DNA of 64,000 nt from JAFMPW01 sp041743085 (GCA_041743085.1 JBGTNL010000019.1:271665-335664), one strand, 5' to 3'. Positions 17,268 through 25,924 are shown, numbered from the stretch's first letter. The notes: a model not told the origin generated them from the sequence alone. Made by a program: numbers and translations.

Positions 17268-17759
17268 ATGGCATTTCTGGATATTGTGTTGGGGTTATTG
17301 CTTGTCTATGGGCTGTTCAAAGGATTAAAAAATGGGCTTTTTGTTGAAATCGCTTCCATTATAGCTTTGATAGCCGGACTTTATGGAGCAATTCATTTTT
17401 CCTACATAGCCGGAGACTACCTCTCTCAAAACATGGATTGGAACGAACGCTACATTAACCTGGCGGCATTTATTATAACTTTTATAATCATTGTTCTTGT
17501 TGTTCATTTAGCTGGCAAATTCCTTACCAAAATTGCTGATTTTGCCATGCTTGGATTGCTCAACAAAATTGCCGGTGGAATATTCGGGGTTTTGAAGGTG
17601 GCCGTTATCCTCGGGGCGCTTCTGATATTTTTTGACCGTGCGAATTCCTCCATTGGCCTGGTAAACAACGAAACTGTAAGGGAATCCGTTCTTTATACCC
17701 CTATCAAGGAGATCGGGGCTTTTGTTTTTAGCAAAGTGTTGAAGCCGGAAGAAAGCTAG
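17268..17759 (+). CDS. cvpA: CvpA-family membrane protein
   Basis: A 163-residue inner-membrane protein with four predicted helices (about residues 5-20, 25-48, 62-84 and 98-122), the size and layout of the CvpA/colicin-V-production family. The first helix opens with D-I-V-L-G-L-L-L-V-Y-G-L-F-K-G, the usual start of this family. CvpA proteins are linked to envelope homeostasis in other bacteria; the molecular role is not settled. It sits alone. Confidence 0.85.
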   Translation: MAFLDIVLGLLLVYGLFKGLKNGLFVEIASIIALIAGLYGAIHFSYIAGDYLSQNMDWNERYINLAAFIITFIIIVLVVHLAGKFLTKIADFAMLGLLNKIAGGIFGVLKVAVILGALLIFFDRANSSIGLVNNETVRESVLYTPIKEIGAFVFSKVLKPEES

Positions 17760-17858
17760 AATATTCCAACGGGTTAAATGTCCGACAAACATCCCTGAGG
17801 ATCTTTTTTCTTTCCCGTCCCCAGGTCACATACGACCTTTCTTTTACTGTGATTGGCA

Positions 17859-18299
17859 TCAACAACTCATGTCGGCAATGATCTTCCATTCCCCCTCGAT
17901 CTTCTTAAAGATGATCATAAAAACACCATTGGCATCTCCCACCTCCCGTGTTAAGTGATATTCTCCCATGACAAAATAGGAGTCTCCGTTAATTTGTGAA
18001 ATGTCATTGATTTTAAATTTTAACGTCCCGGAATGGGCTTTAGTAGGATATCTTTTTTTATAGTTATCCAAAGTGTTCTGCCAGCCATAGGTAATTCCCC
18101 GGCTGCTATGGAATTTAAGTGAATCGCTTTTCCAGTAGCCTTCCATAAATCCTTCAAGATCTCCACCAGACCAGGCCTTTTGCTGTGTTTCCATAACAGC
18201 ATGAATCGCTTTCTGATCCGATTTCCCATCTCCGCCCTGGGTATGGATACTTAAAATAGTAGTTAAACCGATAAATACTGTTAGTGCAAGTTTTTTCAT
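17859..18299 (-). CDS. Exported SnoaL/DUF4440-like NTF2-fold protein
   Basis: From ATG 18299 the product is 146 residues with a signal peptide (M-K-K-L-A-L-T-V-F-I-G start, cleavage near I-H-T-Q). The mature part is a single NTF2-fold domain: VMETQQKAWSGGDLEGFMEG near 40-60 and GVFMIIFKKIEGEWKIIADM at the end, as in DUF4440 proteins. Its function, perhaps binding or isomerising a small molecule, is unknown. A longer start at 18377 is open but runs through the repeated leader described next, so the shorter start is preferred. Confidence 0.75.
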   Translation of the reverse strand: MKKLALTVFIGLTTILSIHTQGGDGKSDQKAIHAVMETQQKAWSGGDLEGFMEGYWKSDSLKFHSSRGITYGWQNTLDNYKKRYPTKAHSGTLKFKINDISQINGDSYFVMGEYHLTREVGDANGVFMIIFKKIEGEWKIIADMSC

Positions 18300-18409
18300 C
18301 TTAATAAAATTTCGCCAACCTGTTGATTTAGTGCTATTTATATCGGTTGGTATTGGCCATTTTTTAATAATGCCCACCTGCCTTCCGAAGATAGGTTATG
18401 GGCTTTCAT
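18300..18409 (-). promoter_or_regulatory. Repeated leader sequence, copy 1
   Basis: The stretch from the start codon (18297-18299) up to 18409 aligns end to end with 42601-42714 before the phospholipase gene: 113 against 114 bp with one indel. It is strongest (about 85%) over the distal 65 bp and weaker near the gene. In copy 2 this stretch holds a complete 32-codon reading frame; here a one-base difference breaks it, and the equivalent phrase WPIPTDIN fuses in frame to the gene. It is probably a mobile or duplicated regulatory leader. Confidence 0.55.
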
Positions 18410-18681
18410 ATTATTCGCTTTTTATAGTCCTTTATATTGTTGTCCGGTAAAACTTTTTAACTGCAAGTATATTGGGCGTTCCCATTCTATTTGTTATCCA
18501 AGGGCTTGCTTTTCGTACATTGCCAACAAGTATGAACGTACCTTTGGCACCTGAAATCAACTCTATGATTTTCAGCTGGTCACGATCAAGTCTTACTTCT
18601 TATGTCTTGTAGCGCAGCGGTCTTACGTCTTTAACCGGACATTGGTGAGTCTTTTACTTCATTTCAACCCCGCCGTCTTCC
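18410..18681. other. Intergenic stretch, no gene seen
   Basis: It contains short AAGACATAAG/CTTACGTCTT-like repeats near 18590-18640 (read on either strand) but no open frame with gene-like composition and no clear terminator. Confidence 0.4.
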
Positions 18682-18849
18682 TTATCCCCCGCTTTCACTC
18701 TTAGACGAAATTATGCCCTGCGAAACTTCTAAAATAAACTCCCGGTAATTTTTGATGTTGTCATAGGCTTTATCAATTTCCTCTTGTTTTGAGGTACAGC
18801 CGATAGTCAATAAAATAATGAGCGCAATGACACCTGGTCTGATCTGCAT
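18682..18849 (-). CDS. Small lipoprotein of unknown function (55 aa)
   Basis: ATG 18849 begins a 55-codon frame ending at TAA 18684-18682. The N-terminus M-Q-I-R-P-G-V-I-A-L-I-I-L-L-T-I-G-C-T-S is a compact lipoprotein signal with lipobox L-T-I-G-C (Cys18). The short mature part is charged (K-Q-E-E-I-D-K-A-Y-D) and ends S-E-S-G-G. The protein is probably an anchored envelope peptide; no family is recognised. Confidence 0.6.
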   Translation of the reverse strand: MQIRPGVIALIILLTIGCTSKQEEIDKAYDNIKNYREFILEVSQGIISSKSESGG

Positions 18850-19194
18850 AAAAAAATTTCTTTAATAAACGTAAAGATAATGGGTTTGTTATTACCTCGG
18901 ATTCACAACTTAAATCAAAATATTCTAGGCTATTTTTTCTTGAAGTTAGCAGGAGTTTATTAGGAAGTTCTTTAAAACAGCCAATTTCCCATAGGGGAAA
19001 TCTGGCAGATTATGAAGACACAACTGCTTTTAATTACAGCAATCCTGAAGAAAGTTGCAGTTCATCGAAAAATATGGGTTTTTAATGATCTTTGGGCATA
19101 TTTTCTTTATTATTACTCTCTGGATTCATTCGGGATTCAGCGTTTACGAGAAACACCCCTTTCTTCTCTTCCTACTTAGCAGATAGAACATTGT
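18850..19194. other. Intergenic stretch, no gene seen
   Basis: This A+T-rich 345-bp region separates the divergent small lipoprotein and the CAP-domain gene. It should hold both promoters. I found no repeat, RNA gene or open frame I could support. Confidence 0.4.
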
Positions 19195-19671
19195 ATGAAA
19201 ATGAGATTGCACCTTGTTATCTCGGTTTTATATGTATTAGTGGCGAGCTCCTGTAGTAAAGAGGCCATTTTAAATACAGATATTCCGAAGGCCGAAAATG
19301 CCGTTCAGGTAGAACAAGAACTCCTGGGTATTGTCAATATTCACAGGGCTTCTTTAGGGTATTCCAAATTGCAATTTAGTGTAGTGGCTTATGAATATGC
19401 GAACAAGCATACGGACTATATGATTGCCAAAGGCAGTATTAGTCATGACAACTTCAGTGCTCGTGCGTCCAGTATTTCTTCCGAAACAGATGCTGAATTT
19501 GTTGCAGAGAATGTAGCCCGGAACTATTCCACTGCCGATGAGGCATTTAAAAACTGGATGGACAGTTCAAGCCACCGCAAAACAATGGAAGGGGACTTCA
19601 CCCATACCGCAGTAAGTGTAAAAAAGGATACCGCCGGGAATTTTTACTTTACACAATTGTTCTATCGCTAA
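19195..19671 (+). CDS. CAP/SCP-domain lipoprotein
   Basis: A lipoprotein of 158 residues with lipobox V-A-S-S-C (Cys20). The rest is one CAP domain (PF00188): N-I-H-R-A-S-L-G near 49-56, Y-A-N-K-H-T-D-Y-M near 70-78, G-S-I-S-H-D near 82-87, A-E-N-V-A-R near 106-111 and W-M-D-S-S-S-H-R near 121-128. The His and Glu positions of the CAP cavity are kept. Bacterial CAP proteins are secreted, stable scaffolds of uncertain activity. It is smaller than most relatives but complete. Confidence 0.87.
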   Translation: MKMRLHLVISVLYVLVASSCSKEAILNTDIPKAENAVQVEQELLGIVNIHRASLGYSKLQFSVVAYEYANKHTDYMIAKGSISHDNFSARASSISSETDAEFVAENVARNYSTADEAFKNWMDSSSHRKTMEGDFTHTAVSVKKDTAGNFYFTQLFYR

Positions 19672-19788
19672 ACTAGTTTTACTTCGTATTCTTTTCTTAC
19701 CTTTAAGTTTGGTGTTTTGCCGTTTGGTGTTTGTGCTTTTTGTTACAACGTAGGTAACTCCAAACCGTTAACTCTAAATTTTTAGGAT

Positions 19789-20328
19789 ATGAGCATTCCC
19801 CTTCCTTTTAATCTGACTGCCTGGATCGAAGAAAACAGAGACAGCTTAAAACCACCGGTTGGTAACAAGAATCTATACAAGGATGCAAAAGATTACATTG
19901 TGATGGTTGTTGCCGGACCCAATGCGCGGAAGGATTATCACTACAATGAGACCGAAGAGCTCTTTTATCAATTGGAAGGTCATATCGAAATCCACGTTCA
20001 GGAAGACGGGCAAAAAAAAACGATGAAGCTGGATCCTGGGGACATGTACCTTCACCCGGCTAAAGTACCCCACTCCCCGGTTAGGCACAAGGGCTCCATT
20101 GGGCTTGTAGTTGAGCGTAAGCGCACCGATATGGAAGTGGATGATGGCTTGTTATGGTTCTGCGATAATTGCAATCATAAACTCTATGAGGCCTACTTTA
20201 CTCTCAATGATATTGAAAAGGATTTCCTGGAGCACTTTGAACATTTCTATAATTCCGAAGAGTTACGAACCTGTGATAATTGTGGTGCGGTAATGGAGGT
20301 GGATGAACGTTTTGTTGCTGCAAAGTGA
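19789..20328 (+). CDS. nbaC: 3-hydroxyanthranilate 3,4-dioxygenase
   Basis: A 179-residue Fe(II) cupin enzyme that opens the ring of 3-hydroxyanthranilate in the kynurenine route to quinolinate/NAD or in tryptophan breakdown. The cupin shows H-Y-N-E-T-E-E (His and Glu iron ligands near 46-52) and the second His in P-A-K-V-P-H-S-P. A rubredoxin-like C-terminal site with two C-D-N-C motifs (near 125-128 and 163-166) is typical of bacterial HAAO. Other kynurenine genes are not within the window; the ALDH downstream belongs to a different ALDH type. Confidence 0.92.
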   Translation: MSIPLPFNLTAWIEENRDSLKPPVGNKNLYKDAKDYIVMVVAGPNARKDYHYNETEELFYQLEGHIEIHVQEDGQKKTMKLDPGDMYLHPAKVPHSPVRHKGSIGLVVERKRTDMEVDDGLLWFCDNCNHKLYEAYFTLNDIEKDFLEHFEHFYNSEELRTCDNCGAVMEVDERFVAAK

Positions 20329-20407
20329 GGGTTGAGACGGTTGTGTGGACAAGAAAGGTTTCCAACTTATTCACTTTAAAGCTGAGAAGGATTAAGTATA
20401 TTGAAGT

Positions 20408-22063
20408 ATGACAAGACTGCAGATCTTTAAGTACCTGGTCATATTAATAATTGGGCTGCTTGTTTCCCTATACCTTTTCTACAGCATTAATGACAAGTAC
20501 AGCGAGAGAAACAGGGGGAACATCGAAAATGCGACCACCAAGGCGCAGCTTAAAATAATTGAAGAGATCAGTAAAATAGATCTCGTCATAGAATCCATGG
20601 GATTCTTTTTCGAAAATACTTCAGAGATCAATCCTGTACTTTTTACCCGATTTACAGATCCCTTCATGGACGATCTCTTCGGCATTAAATCATTGGGGTG
20701 GGCCCCAAAAATACTTGATGCCAAAAAGCAACAATATCTTACGGAAGCCGAAGAAAACCTGGAAGGTATCACCATGATTACCGAAGTAGATTCTACAGAC
20801 CAGCTCGTAGTCACTGAAAAAGGGAAAGTGTATTTTCCCACGACTTTTATAAATCCCATGGATTCCCATTTGGAGATCATGGGTTTTAACGTGTATTCGG
20901 ACAGTACCAGAAGAGCCGTAATCGACAATACCATTGGCAGTAAAAAAATTGCCTTTTCCCCTCCCATAGAATTAATACCTCAAAGCGGGGGGGGCATAGG
21001 TTTCCTGGTGGTAAGATCGGTTTTCAATCGGAAATCCGAGAACGTGAAGGGCATTGTCATGGGCCTCTACCGAATGGACGAATTTATAGAAAAGACACTG
21101 GCAACGGAACTGAAGACCCTGGATATTGATATTTATGACAAAGGAGAAGGAACATTGTTTTTATACTCAAGCCGGGGAGACAGGAATTACGAAAATATCA
21201 CTGATGATACAATCGAAACCGAGATAAAGGTTGGGGATCGGATTTGGGGAGTGAATTTTACGCCAAGTCCAAAGTTCTTGGCCTATCCGCACGTTTTTGA
21301 ATCCTATGTCGCCCTATTTTTGACTCTTATTGCTACTTTTCTATTGATCTTAATGATCAGGCGGCGGGATTATTATTATAGCACCTTAGAGGAAAAAGTG
21401 CGTTTGAGGACGGCAGAACTTGAGGAATCTAACAAATTAAAAGAGAATTTGCTTCGGGAAATTCATCATCGGGTAAAGAACAATTTGCAGATCACCTCGA
21501 GTTTAATGAATATGCAAAAGCGAAAACTTTCGAGCAAAGAGGCCATCACCGCCTTAGAGAACAGTCAGGCAAGAATTTCAGCAATAGCGCTGACCCACCA
21601 AAAAATTTATCAGGACAAAGATTCCAAGGCAGTCAACCTTTGCGAATATTTGGGCGATCTTATGGCGTACCAGAAGCGAATGGCGCATTCCTTCGAGTAC
21701 AAAATCAAGTGTCCCGATCTCTCTATAGATCTCGACAAAGCGGTTCCCCTGGCACTTATTATTTCAGAACTGGTAACAAACGCCATAAAACATGCTTATG
21801 CGGAAACCGCAGAAGTCAATGAATTGAAGATTACCGTAAAGTGTCTTGATAATGATGAGGTAGCTCTCAGCATCAAGGATAACGGCGGGGGCCTGCCGGA
21901 GGATTTCAACATCAACAAAGCCAAAGGTATTGGCTTTGAGATCATTCGGGCTCTCTGCAGGCAAATTGATGCAAAACTTACTTATAATTCAGATGAGGGT
22001 GGGACGTGTTTTACCGTAACTTTCAGTAATAAAGCCAAATTAAAGGCTACTTCTGTTTTTTAA
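20408..22063 (+). CDS. CHASE-domain sensor histidine kinase (HisKA_2 type)
   Basis: A 551-residue membrane sensor. Helices at about 7-26 and 296-318 flank an extracytoplasmic CHASE-type domain; a coiled linker follows, then the HisKA_2 box with E-I-H-H-R-V-K-N-N-L-Q near 350-360 (phosphoacceptor His) and a HATPase_c domain with E-L-V-T-N-A-I-K-H-A (N box), D-N-G-G-G-L-P and G-I-G-F-E-I. No response regulator or output domain is attached or adjacent, so its partner is elsewhere. The ligand is unknown. Confidence 0.88.
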   Translation: MTRLQIFKYLVILIIGLLVSLYLFYSINDKYSERNRGNIENATTKAQLKIIEEISKIDLVIESMGFFFENTSEINPVLFTRFTDPFMDDLFGIKSLGWAPKILDAKKQQYLTEAEENLEGITMITEVDSTDQLVVTEKGKVYFPTTFINPMDSHLEIMGFNVYSDSTRRAVIDNTIGSKKIAFSPPIELIPQSGGGIGFLVVRSVFNRKSENVKGIVMGLYRMDEFIEKTLATELKTLDIDIYDKGEGTLFLYSSRGDRNYENITDDTIETEIKVGDRIWGVNFTPSPKFLAYPHVFESYVALFLTLIATFLLILMIRRRDYYYSTLEEKVRLRTAELEESNKLKENLLREIHHRVKNNLQITSSLMNMQKRKLSSKEAITALENSQARISAIALTHQKIYQDKDSKAVNLCEYLGDLMAYQKRMAHSFEYKIKCPDLSIDLDKAVPLALIISELVTNAIKHAYAETAEVNELKITVKCLDNDEVALSIKDNGGGLPEDFNINKAKGIGFEIIRALCRQIDAKLTYNSDEGGTCFTVTFSNKAKLKATSVF

Positions 22064-22190
22064 GGTGTAACCGGGTACAAATTCTAGGGGCCTCTTCCGG
22101 ATGGAAGCCTTCTTCCCCCGGGAATTGAAGAATGGAAAGCCCTTTGATTCTATCATAGAGCTTGGACATGTTTTGCGGTGAAAAACGTTT

Positions 22191-22198
22191 AGATTTGT
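22191..22198 (+). promoter_or_regulatory. -7 box for the DUF1304 gene
   Basis: TAGATTTG fits TAnnTTTG and ends 6 bases before the ATG at 22205, which would give a near-leaderless transcript. A TTTG lies at 22173-22176 with a short 14-base spacer. Weak support. Confidence 0.3.
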
Positions 22199-22204
22199 AC
22201 AGGT

Positions 22205-22570
22205 ATGAGAGTCGTTATCCAAATACTAATAATTTTAATTGCCCTACTACACCTGTATTTTATGTGGTTCGAGATGTTTGCATGGACCACAAGGGGGAAA
22301 AAAGTTTTCAGGAATTTCCCGGCAGATCTTTTTGAACCTACCAAACCCCTGGCGGCAAACCAGGGTTTGTACAACGGTTTCTTGGCCGCCGGCCTCTTAT
22401 GGACCTTCTTTATTAAAGACAGTGAATGGAGCGTTGACATTTCAATATTTTTCCTGAGCTGCGTAGCCGTTGCGGGTGTTTATGGGGCGTTAACCGCGGA
22501 TAAAAAAATATTTTTTGTACAGGCCTTACCGGCTTTAATAGCCCTGCTGCTAATTATGATATACTCTTAA
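22205..22570 (+). CDS. DUF1304 membrane protein
   Basis: A 121-residue inner-membrane protein with four predicted helices. It shows the DUF1304 pattern: H-L-Y-F-M-W-F-E-M-F near residues 16-25, W-T-T-R-G-K-K-V-F near 27-35, N-Q-G-L-Y-N-G-F-L-A-A-G near 52-63 and V-A-G-V-Y-G-A-L near 88-95. Function of the family is unknown. It is followed 20 bp later by a VOC-family gene, so the two may form an operon. Confidence 0.87.
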   Translation: MRVVIQILIILIALLHLYFMWFEMFAWTTRGKKVFRNFPADLFEPTKPLAANQGLYNGFLAAGLLWTFFIKDSEWSVDISIFFLSCVAVAGVYGALTADKKIFFVQALPALIALLLIMIYS

Positions 22571-22590
22571 ATTACAGTAAATTTTTAAAG

Positions 22591-22980
22591 ATGGATCCCT
22601 ACAAACCAGAGGGATATAATTCCCTTTCACCTTATTTTATTGTGGACGGTGCTCAAAAGATGGTGGAGTTCCTGCAACAGATATTTAATGCAAGGCAATT
22701 GAGAAGATATGATATGCCGGATGGCTCCATCATGCATGCAGAACTAAAAATTGACGATTCGGTCATTATGATAGGTGATTCTTCGGAAAAGTTTCCTCCA
22801 AATCAACAATTAACGCATCTGTATGTCCCGGATGTGGATACTATTTATGAAAAGGCCATTGAGTTGGGCTGTGAATCCATAGAGGCACCAAAAGAAAGCG
22901 AAGGCGATCCGGACCGAAGGGCAACTTTCAGGGATTTTGCCGGAAACACCTGGTCTGTAGGGACGCAACTTCGGAGCTGA
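22591..22980 (+). CDS. VOC-superfamily (PhnB/glyoxalase-like) protein
   Basis: A 129-residue protein of the vicinal-oxygen-chelate fold. It begins Y-N-S-L-S-P-Y-F-I-V and contains G-S-I-M-H-A-E-L near 47-54 and D-P-D-R-R-A-T-F-R-D-F-A-G-N-T-W near 109-124, the pattern of PhnB/YdcE-like members where His and Glu bind a metal. The substrate is unknown; such proteins include small-molecule isomerases and drug-binding proteins. It is probably cotranscribed with the DUF1304 gene. Confidence 0.84.
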   Translation: MDPYKPEGYNSLSPYFIVDGAQKMVEFLQQIFNARQLRRYDMPDGSIMHAELKIDDSVIMIGDSSEKFPPNQQLTHLYVPDVDTIYEKAIELGCESIEAPKESEGDPDRRATFRDFAGNTWSVGTQLRS

Positions 22981-23024
22981 ACGGCACCGTACTTCAAAGT
23001 ACCTCTTTTGTCCCTTATCCATAG

Positions 23025-23075
23025 TGTGTTTTCTCCCCCAGAAGAAGTATCTTTGCACTCCCGATAGCTATCGGG
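23025..23075 (+). promoter_or_regulatory. Promoter and palindrome before the ALDH7-type gene
   Basis: TATCTTTG at 23048-23055 matches the -7 consensus, and TGTG (near TTTG) stands 19 bases upstream at 23025-23028. The perfect 16-bp palindrome CCCGATAGCTATCGGG at 23060-23075 covers the expected start of transcription, where it could be an operator or a 5' hairpin; this palindrome is also common in flavobacterial intergenic DNA (recollection). Confidence 0.55.
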
Positions 23076-23103
23076 ACTAACAATATCTTTAAAAAGTTAT
23101 AAT

Positions 23104-24657
23104 ATGTCTTTAGTTGCCACCGATTTTGGATTAGACGAAGCCCTTGAAAAATTGGGAATAAAGGAAATAAATGATGGTACCTCAACGGGTTCGGATAATT
23201 TTTCGTCAGGAGAACCATTCACCTCGTATTCCCCGGTAGATGGTGAAGTAATTGGAAAGGTAAAGAGCACCACCAGGGAAGATTACGACAAAGTTTTGGA
23301 GACAGCCACCAGGGCTTTTGAAACCTGGCGTAAAAAACCGGCGCCTCAACGTGGTGAGATTGTGCGCCAGTTTGGGGAGAAATTAAGAGAACTGAAAGAA
23401 CCTCTCGGGAAACTGGTTTCCTATGAAATGGGGAAATCGTATCAGGAAGGTTTGGGGGAGGTCCAGGAAATGATAGACATTTGTGATTATGCTGTTGGTC
23501 TGTCCCGTCAATTGCACGGTTTAACCATGCACTCTGAAAGACCGGGACATAGGATGTACGAACAGTATCATCCTTTGGGAGTTGTTGGGATTATTTCAGC
23601 CTTTAATTTTCCCGTTGCTGTCTGGGCCTGGAATACTGCGCTTGCCTGGGTTTGTGGGGACGTTTGCGTCTGGAAACCCTCCGAGAAGACCCCTCTTTGC
23701 GGTATCGCCTGCCAGAAGATAGCTGCCTTTGTTTTTAAGAAAAACAACCTGCCGGAGGGTATTTCCTGTTTGATCAGTGGAGATTACAGGGGAGGTGAGT
23801 TTATGACCAATGACAGAAGGGTCCCTTTGATTTCTGCTACGGGTTCCATTGGCATGGGAAAAACCGTGGCACAGGCGGTTGCCGGAAGATTGGGGAAATC
23901 GCTCCTGGAACTTGGCGGGAACAACGCCATCATTGTTACCCCCGATGCAGACATAAAAATGACGGTGATCGGGGCTGTTTTTGGCGCGGTCGGCACTGCC
24001 GGGCAACGCTGTACTTCTACCCGCAGATTAATCGTTCATGAATCTGTTTATGACAAGCTAAAAAACGCTGTTATTGATGCTTACAAACAATTGCGAATCG
24101 GAAATCCCCTGGATCAGAAGAATCACGTAGGCCCTTTAATAGATAAGGATGCCGTTGCCATGTATGAACAGGCACTCGAAAAAGTTGTTGATGAAGGGGG
24201 CAGATTGATCATTGAAGGAGGCGTTCTTAGCGGGGAAGGCTACGAAAGTGGCTGCTATGTGAAACCTGCAATCGCCGAGGCGGATAATTCATTTGAGATT
24301 GTACAACGCGAAACCTTTGCCCCGGTGCTTTATTTAATAAAATATTCCGGGGGGCTTGAAAATGCCATAGCTATTCAAAATGGCGTCGTCCAGGGGCTTT
24401 CATCAGCCATTATGACGAATAATCTTCGTGAAGCGGAGCGATTCTTGTCGGCGGCAGGAAGTGATTGCGGGATTGCTAACGTAAACATCGGCACCTCCGG
24501 TGCTGAGATCGGCGGTGCCTTTGGCGGGGAGAAAGAAACCGGTGGTGGCAGGGAATCAGGGTCCGATGCCTGGAAGGTATATATGCGAAGGCAAACGAAT
24601 ACCATAAATTATACCACAGAATTGCCGCTGGCCCAGGGAATAAAATTCGATTTGTAG
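23104..24657 (+). CDS. ALDH7-type aldehyde dehydrogenase (alpha-aminoadipic semialdehyde type)
   Basis: A 517-residue NAD-dependent aldehyde dehydrogenase resembling antiquitin. Shown by E-M-G-K-S-Y-Q-E-G-L-G-E-V-Q-E near 118-132, I-S-A-F-N-F-P-V-A-V-W-A-W-N near 163-176, catalytic Glu in L-E-L-G-G-N-N and nucleophile Cys in G-Q-R-C-T-S-T-R. ALDH7 enzymes oxidise alpha-aminoadipic semialdehyde in lysine breakdown, and this is the likely role. Length is normal. It has its own promoter and ends at a double hairpin. Confidence 0.88.
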   Translation: MSLVATDFGLDEALEKLGIKEINDGTSTGSDNFSSGEPFTSYSPVDGEVIGKVKSTTREDYDKVLETATRAFETWRKKPAPQRGEIVRQFGEKLRELKEPLGKLVSYEMGKSYQEGLGEVQEMIDICDYAVGLSRQLHGLTMHSERPGHRMYEQYHPLGVVGIISAFNFPVAVWAWNTALAWVCGDVCVWKPSEKTPLCGIACQKIAAFVFKKNNLPEGISCLISGDYRGGEFMTNDRRVPLISATGSIGMGKTVAQAVAGRLGKSLLELGGNNAIIVTPDADIKMTVIGAVFGAVGTAGQRCTSTRRLIVHESVYDKLKNAVIDAYKQLRIGNPLDQKNHVGPLIDKDAVAMYEQALEKVVDEGGRLIIEGGVLSGEGYESGCYVKPAIAEADNSFEIVQRETFAPVLYLIKYSGGLENAIAIQNGVVQGLSSAIMTNNLREAERFLSAAGSDCGIANVNIGTSGAEIGGAFGGEKETGGGRESGSDAWKVYMRRQTNTINYTTELPLAQGIKFDL

Positions 24658-24679
24658 ATCGAACCTAACAGGATCTAAA

Positions 24680-24747
24680 AAAAATCCGCTGCCTTTTCAA
24701 TTACTTGTTCGTTCCCCCAAAAACAAGTCTGAAAATACAGCGGGTTT
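24680..24747 (+). terminator. Nested-hairpin terminator after the ALDH gene
   Basis: AAATCCGCTG (24682-24691) pairs with CAGCGGGTTT (24738-24747), and inside it ACTTGTT (24702-24708) pairs with AACAAGT (24722-24728). It starts 23 bp after the ALDH stop codon. Confidence 0.55.
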
Positions 24748-24850
24748 CTAATTGTTATTTAAAAGTAATAATCATTTTACATACAACACGGAACTTATGT
24801 GCCCGAACCCCAAAAAACTGTGTAATTGCATGCTTTTCATGTATGGATGG

Positions 24851-24923
24851 AAAAAACCCGCCGACCCTTTAGCTCCTTCATTACGCAAAAACGCAACTGG
24901 CTCAAAGGGTCGGCGGGTTTTTT
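24851..24923. terminator. Strong bidirectional terminator with a 20-bp perfect stem
   Basis: AAAAAACCCGCCGACCCTTT (24851-24870) is the exact reverse complement of 24904-24923, around a 33-base loop. The A-tract on one side and T-tract on the other allow termination in both directions. It lies between the end of the ALDH region and the small minus-strand ORF ending at 24967. Confidence 0.75.
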
Positions 24924-24966
24924 GGACACTAACTAACTCAAATAATTTTGTTAATCGAGGTAAGCC

Positions 24967-25128
24967 CTAAAAGGCAAGTGGTACCGGTGGCAGCTTACTT
25001 GTTTTGCCGCCTTCTACCCTTTTTGGCTTCTCATACCTAACGGTCCAACTTAAGTGTAATAAGTTTTGGTTTCCTGTCGCCAAAACTGTACAGCAAAAGC
25101 TCAAAAAAATTAGTATTCCGGTCTTCAT
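24967..25128 (-). CDS. Possible small exported protein (53 aa)
   Basis: ATG 25128 opens a 53-codon frame with a plausible signal peptide (M-K-T-G-I-L-I-F-L-S-F-C-C-T-V-L-A-T-G) and a short basic tail ending K-L-P-P-V-P-L-A-F. It runs toward the strong bidirectional terminator. No family is recognised; it could be chance, but signal peptide plus terminator make it worth keeping. Confidence 0.35.
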   Translation of the reverse strand: MKTGILIFLSFCCTVLATGNQNLLHLSWTVRYEKPKRVEGGKTSKLPPVPLAF

Positions 25129-25406
25129 ATTTAACCGCTTCATCACCATTACTATCTAAAAATACGAAGGGGATCCTTTAGTTCAAATTGATAATGTATT
25201 CTTAGCCGGGAATGGCACATGCCTAATGAGCTATTCTGTATAAATGGTAAAAAATATATTTTGAGGAAGAAACAAAAGTAATCTCCAAATGAAATTTATT
25301 ACGGTTATTGCAATAGGGCAACAGGCCATTATGGTCTTTCATAATAAAAAAAATAAAGGTTTTTATGCCCCCTAATGTTTCTATCTGCCAGAGGTTAACA
25401 TCATAA

Positions 25407-25448
25407 AAAAACCCGCTGACATCGAACATGAAACAACAGCGGGTTTTT
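25407..25448. terminator. Bidirectional hairpin terminator
   Basis: AAAAACCCGCTG (25407-25418) pairs perfectly with CAGCGGGTTTTT (25437-25448), loop 18 bases. No supported gene ends just upstream on the plus strand; on the minus strand it follows the unassigned ORF at 25590-25799. Confidence 0.6.
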
Positions 25449-25589
25449 CCAAACTAACCAAACTAAACTAATTCAAACTATATGATCGTTGAGAATCAAA
25501 ACCCTATTTCAATGCCGGATCCTCGTCGGGAGAAATAGGGCTTCATCTCTATTCTTTTTGCTAATATCATATATAATTCCTTACATAGT

Positions 25590-25799
25590 TTACCAAAAAG
25601 TACAATCGGTTCCAAAAACTGTATAAGTGGTATGCATTACAGTATTTTCCGTTTTACATCCAACCAAGGTATTAGAACCTCTGTTATGAAGAGCTACCCC
25701 AGAAGTACAATTTAAAGCGGGGTGCTTTAACAAGAATTTAAGATTTTTTACTACATTGTAGGATGAAACCAAAATATCGTTCAAGGGCGTTTCGAACAC
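25590..25799 (-). other. Unassigned ORF or gene remnant
   Basis: A 69-codon frame with three Cys (L-N-C-T-S-G, V-G-C-K-T, T-D-C-T-F-W-stop). The frame is open about 20 codons further upstream (K-W-I-T-P-K-S-V-A-D-G-V-F-E-T-P) without an ATG, so it looks like the tail of a larger protein. Composition is protein-like, but I do not recognise a family. Confidence 0.3.
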
Positions 25800-25924
25800 C
25801 CCGTCCGCAACACTTTTGGGTGTGATCCATTTACCTATTAATTACCGGGAAAAAGATAAGGGCCATAACAGGATTATTAGAATCTAATTGAAGTATATAA
25901 GTAACTAACCATAAAAAATAGCGC

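Noticed and set aside
24752..24970. 72-codon plus-strand frame over the strong terminator
   Set aside because: It translates straight through the 20-bp terminator stem, so it is an accidental frame.
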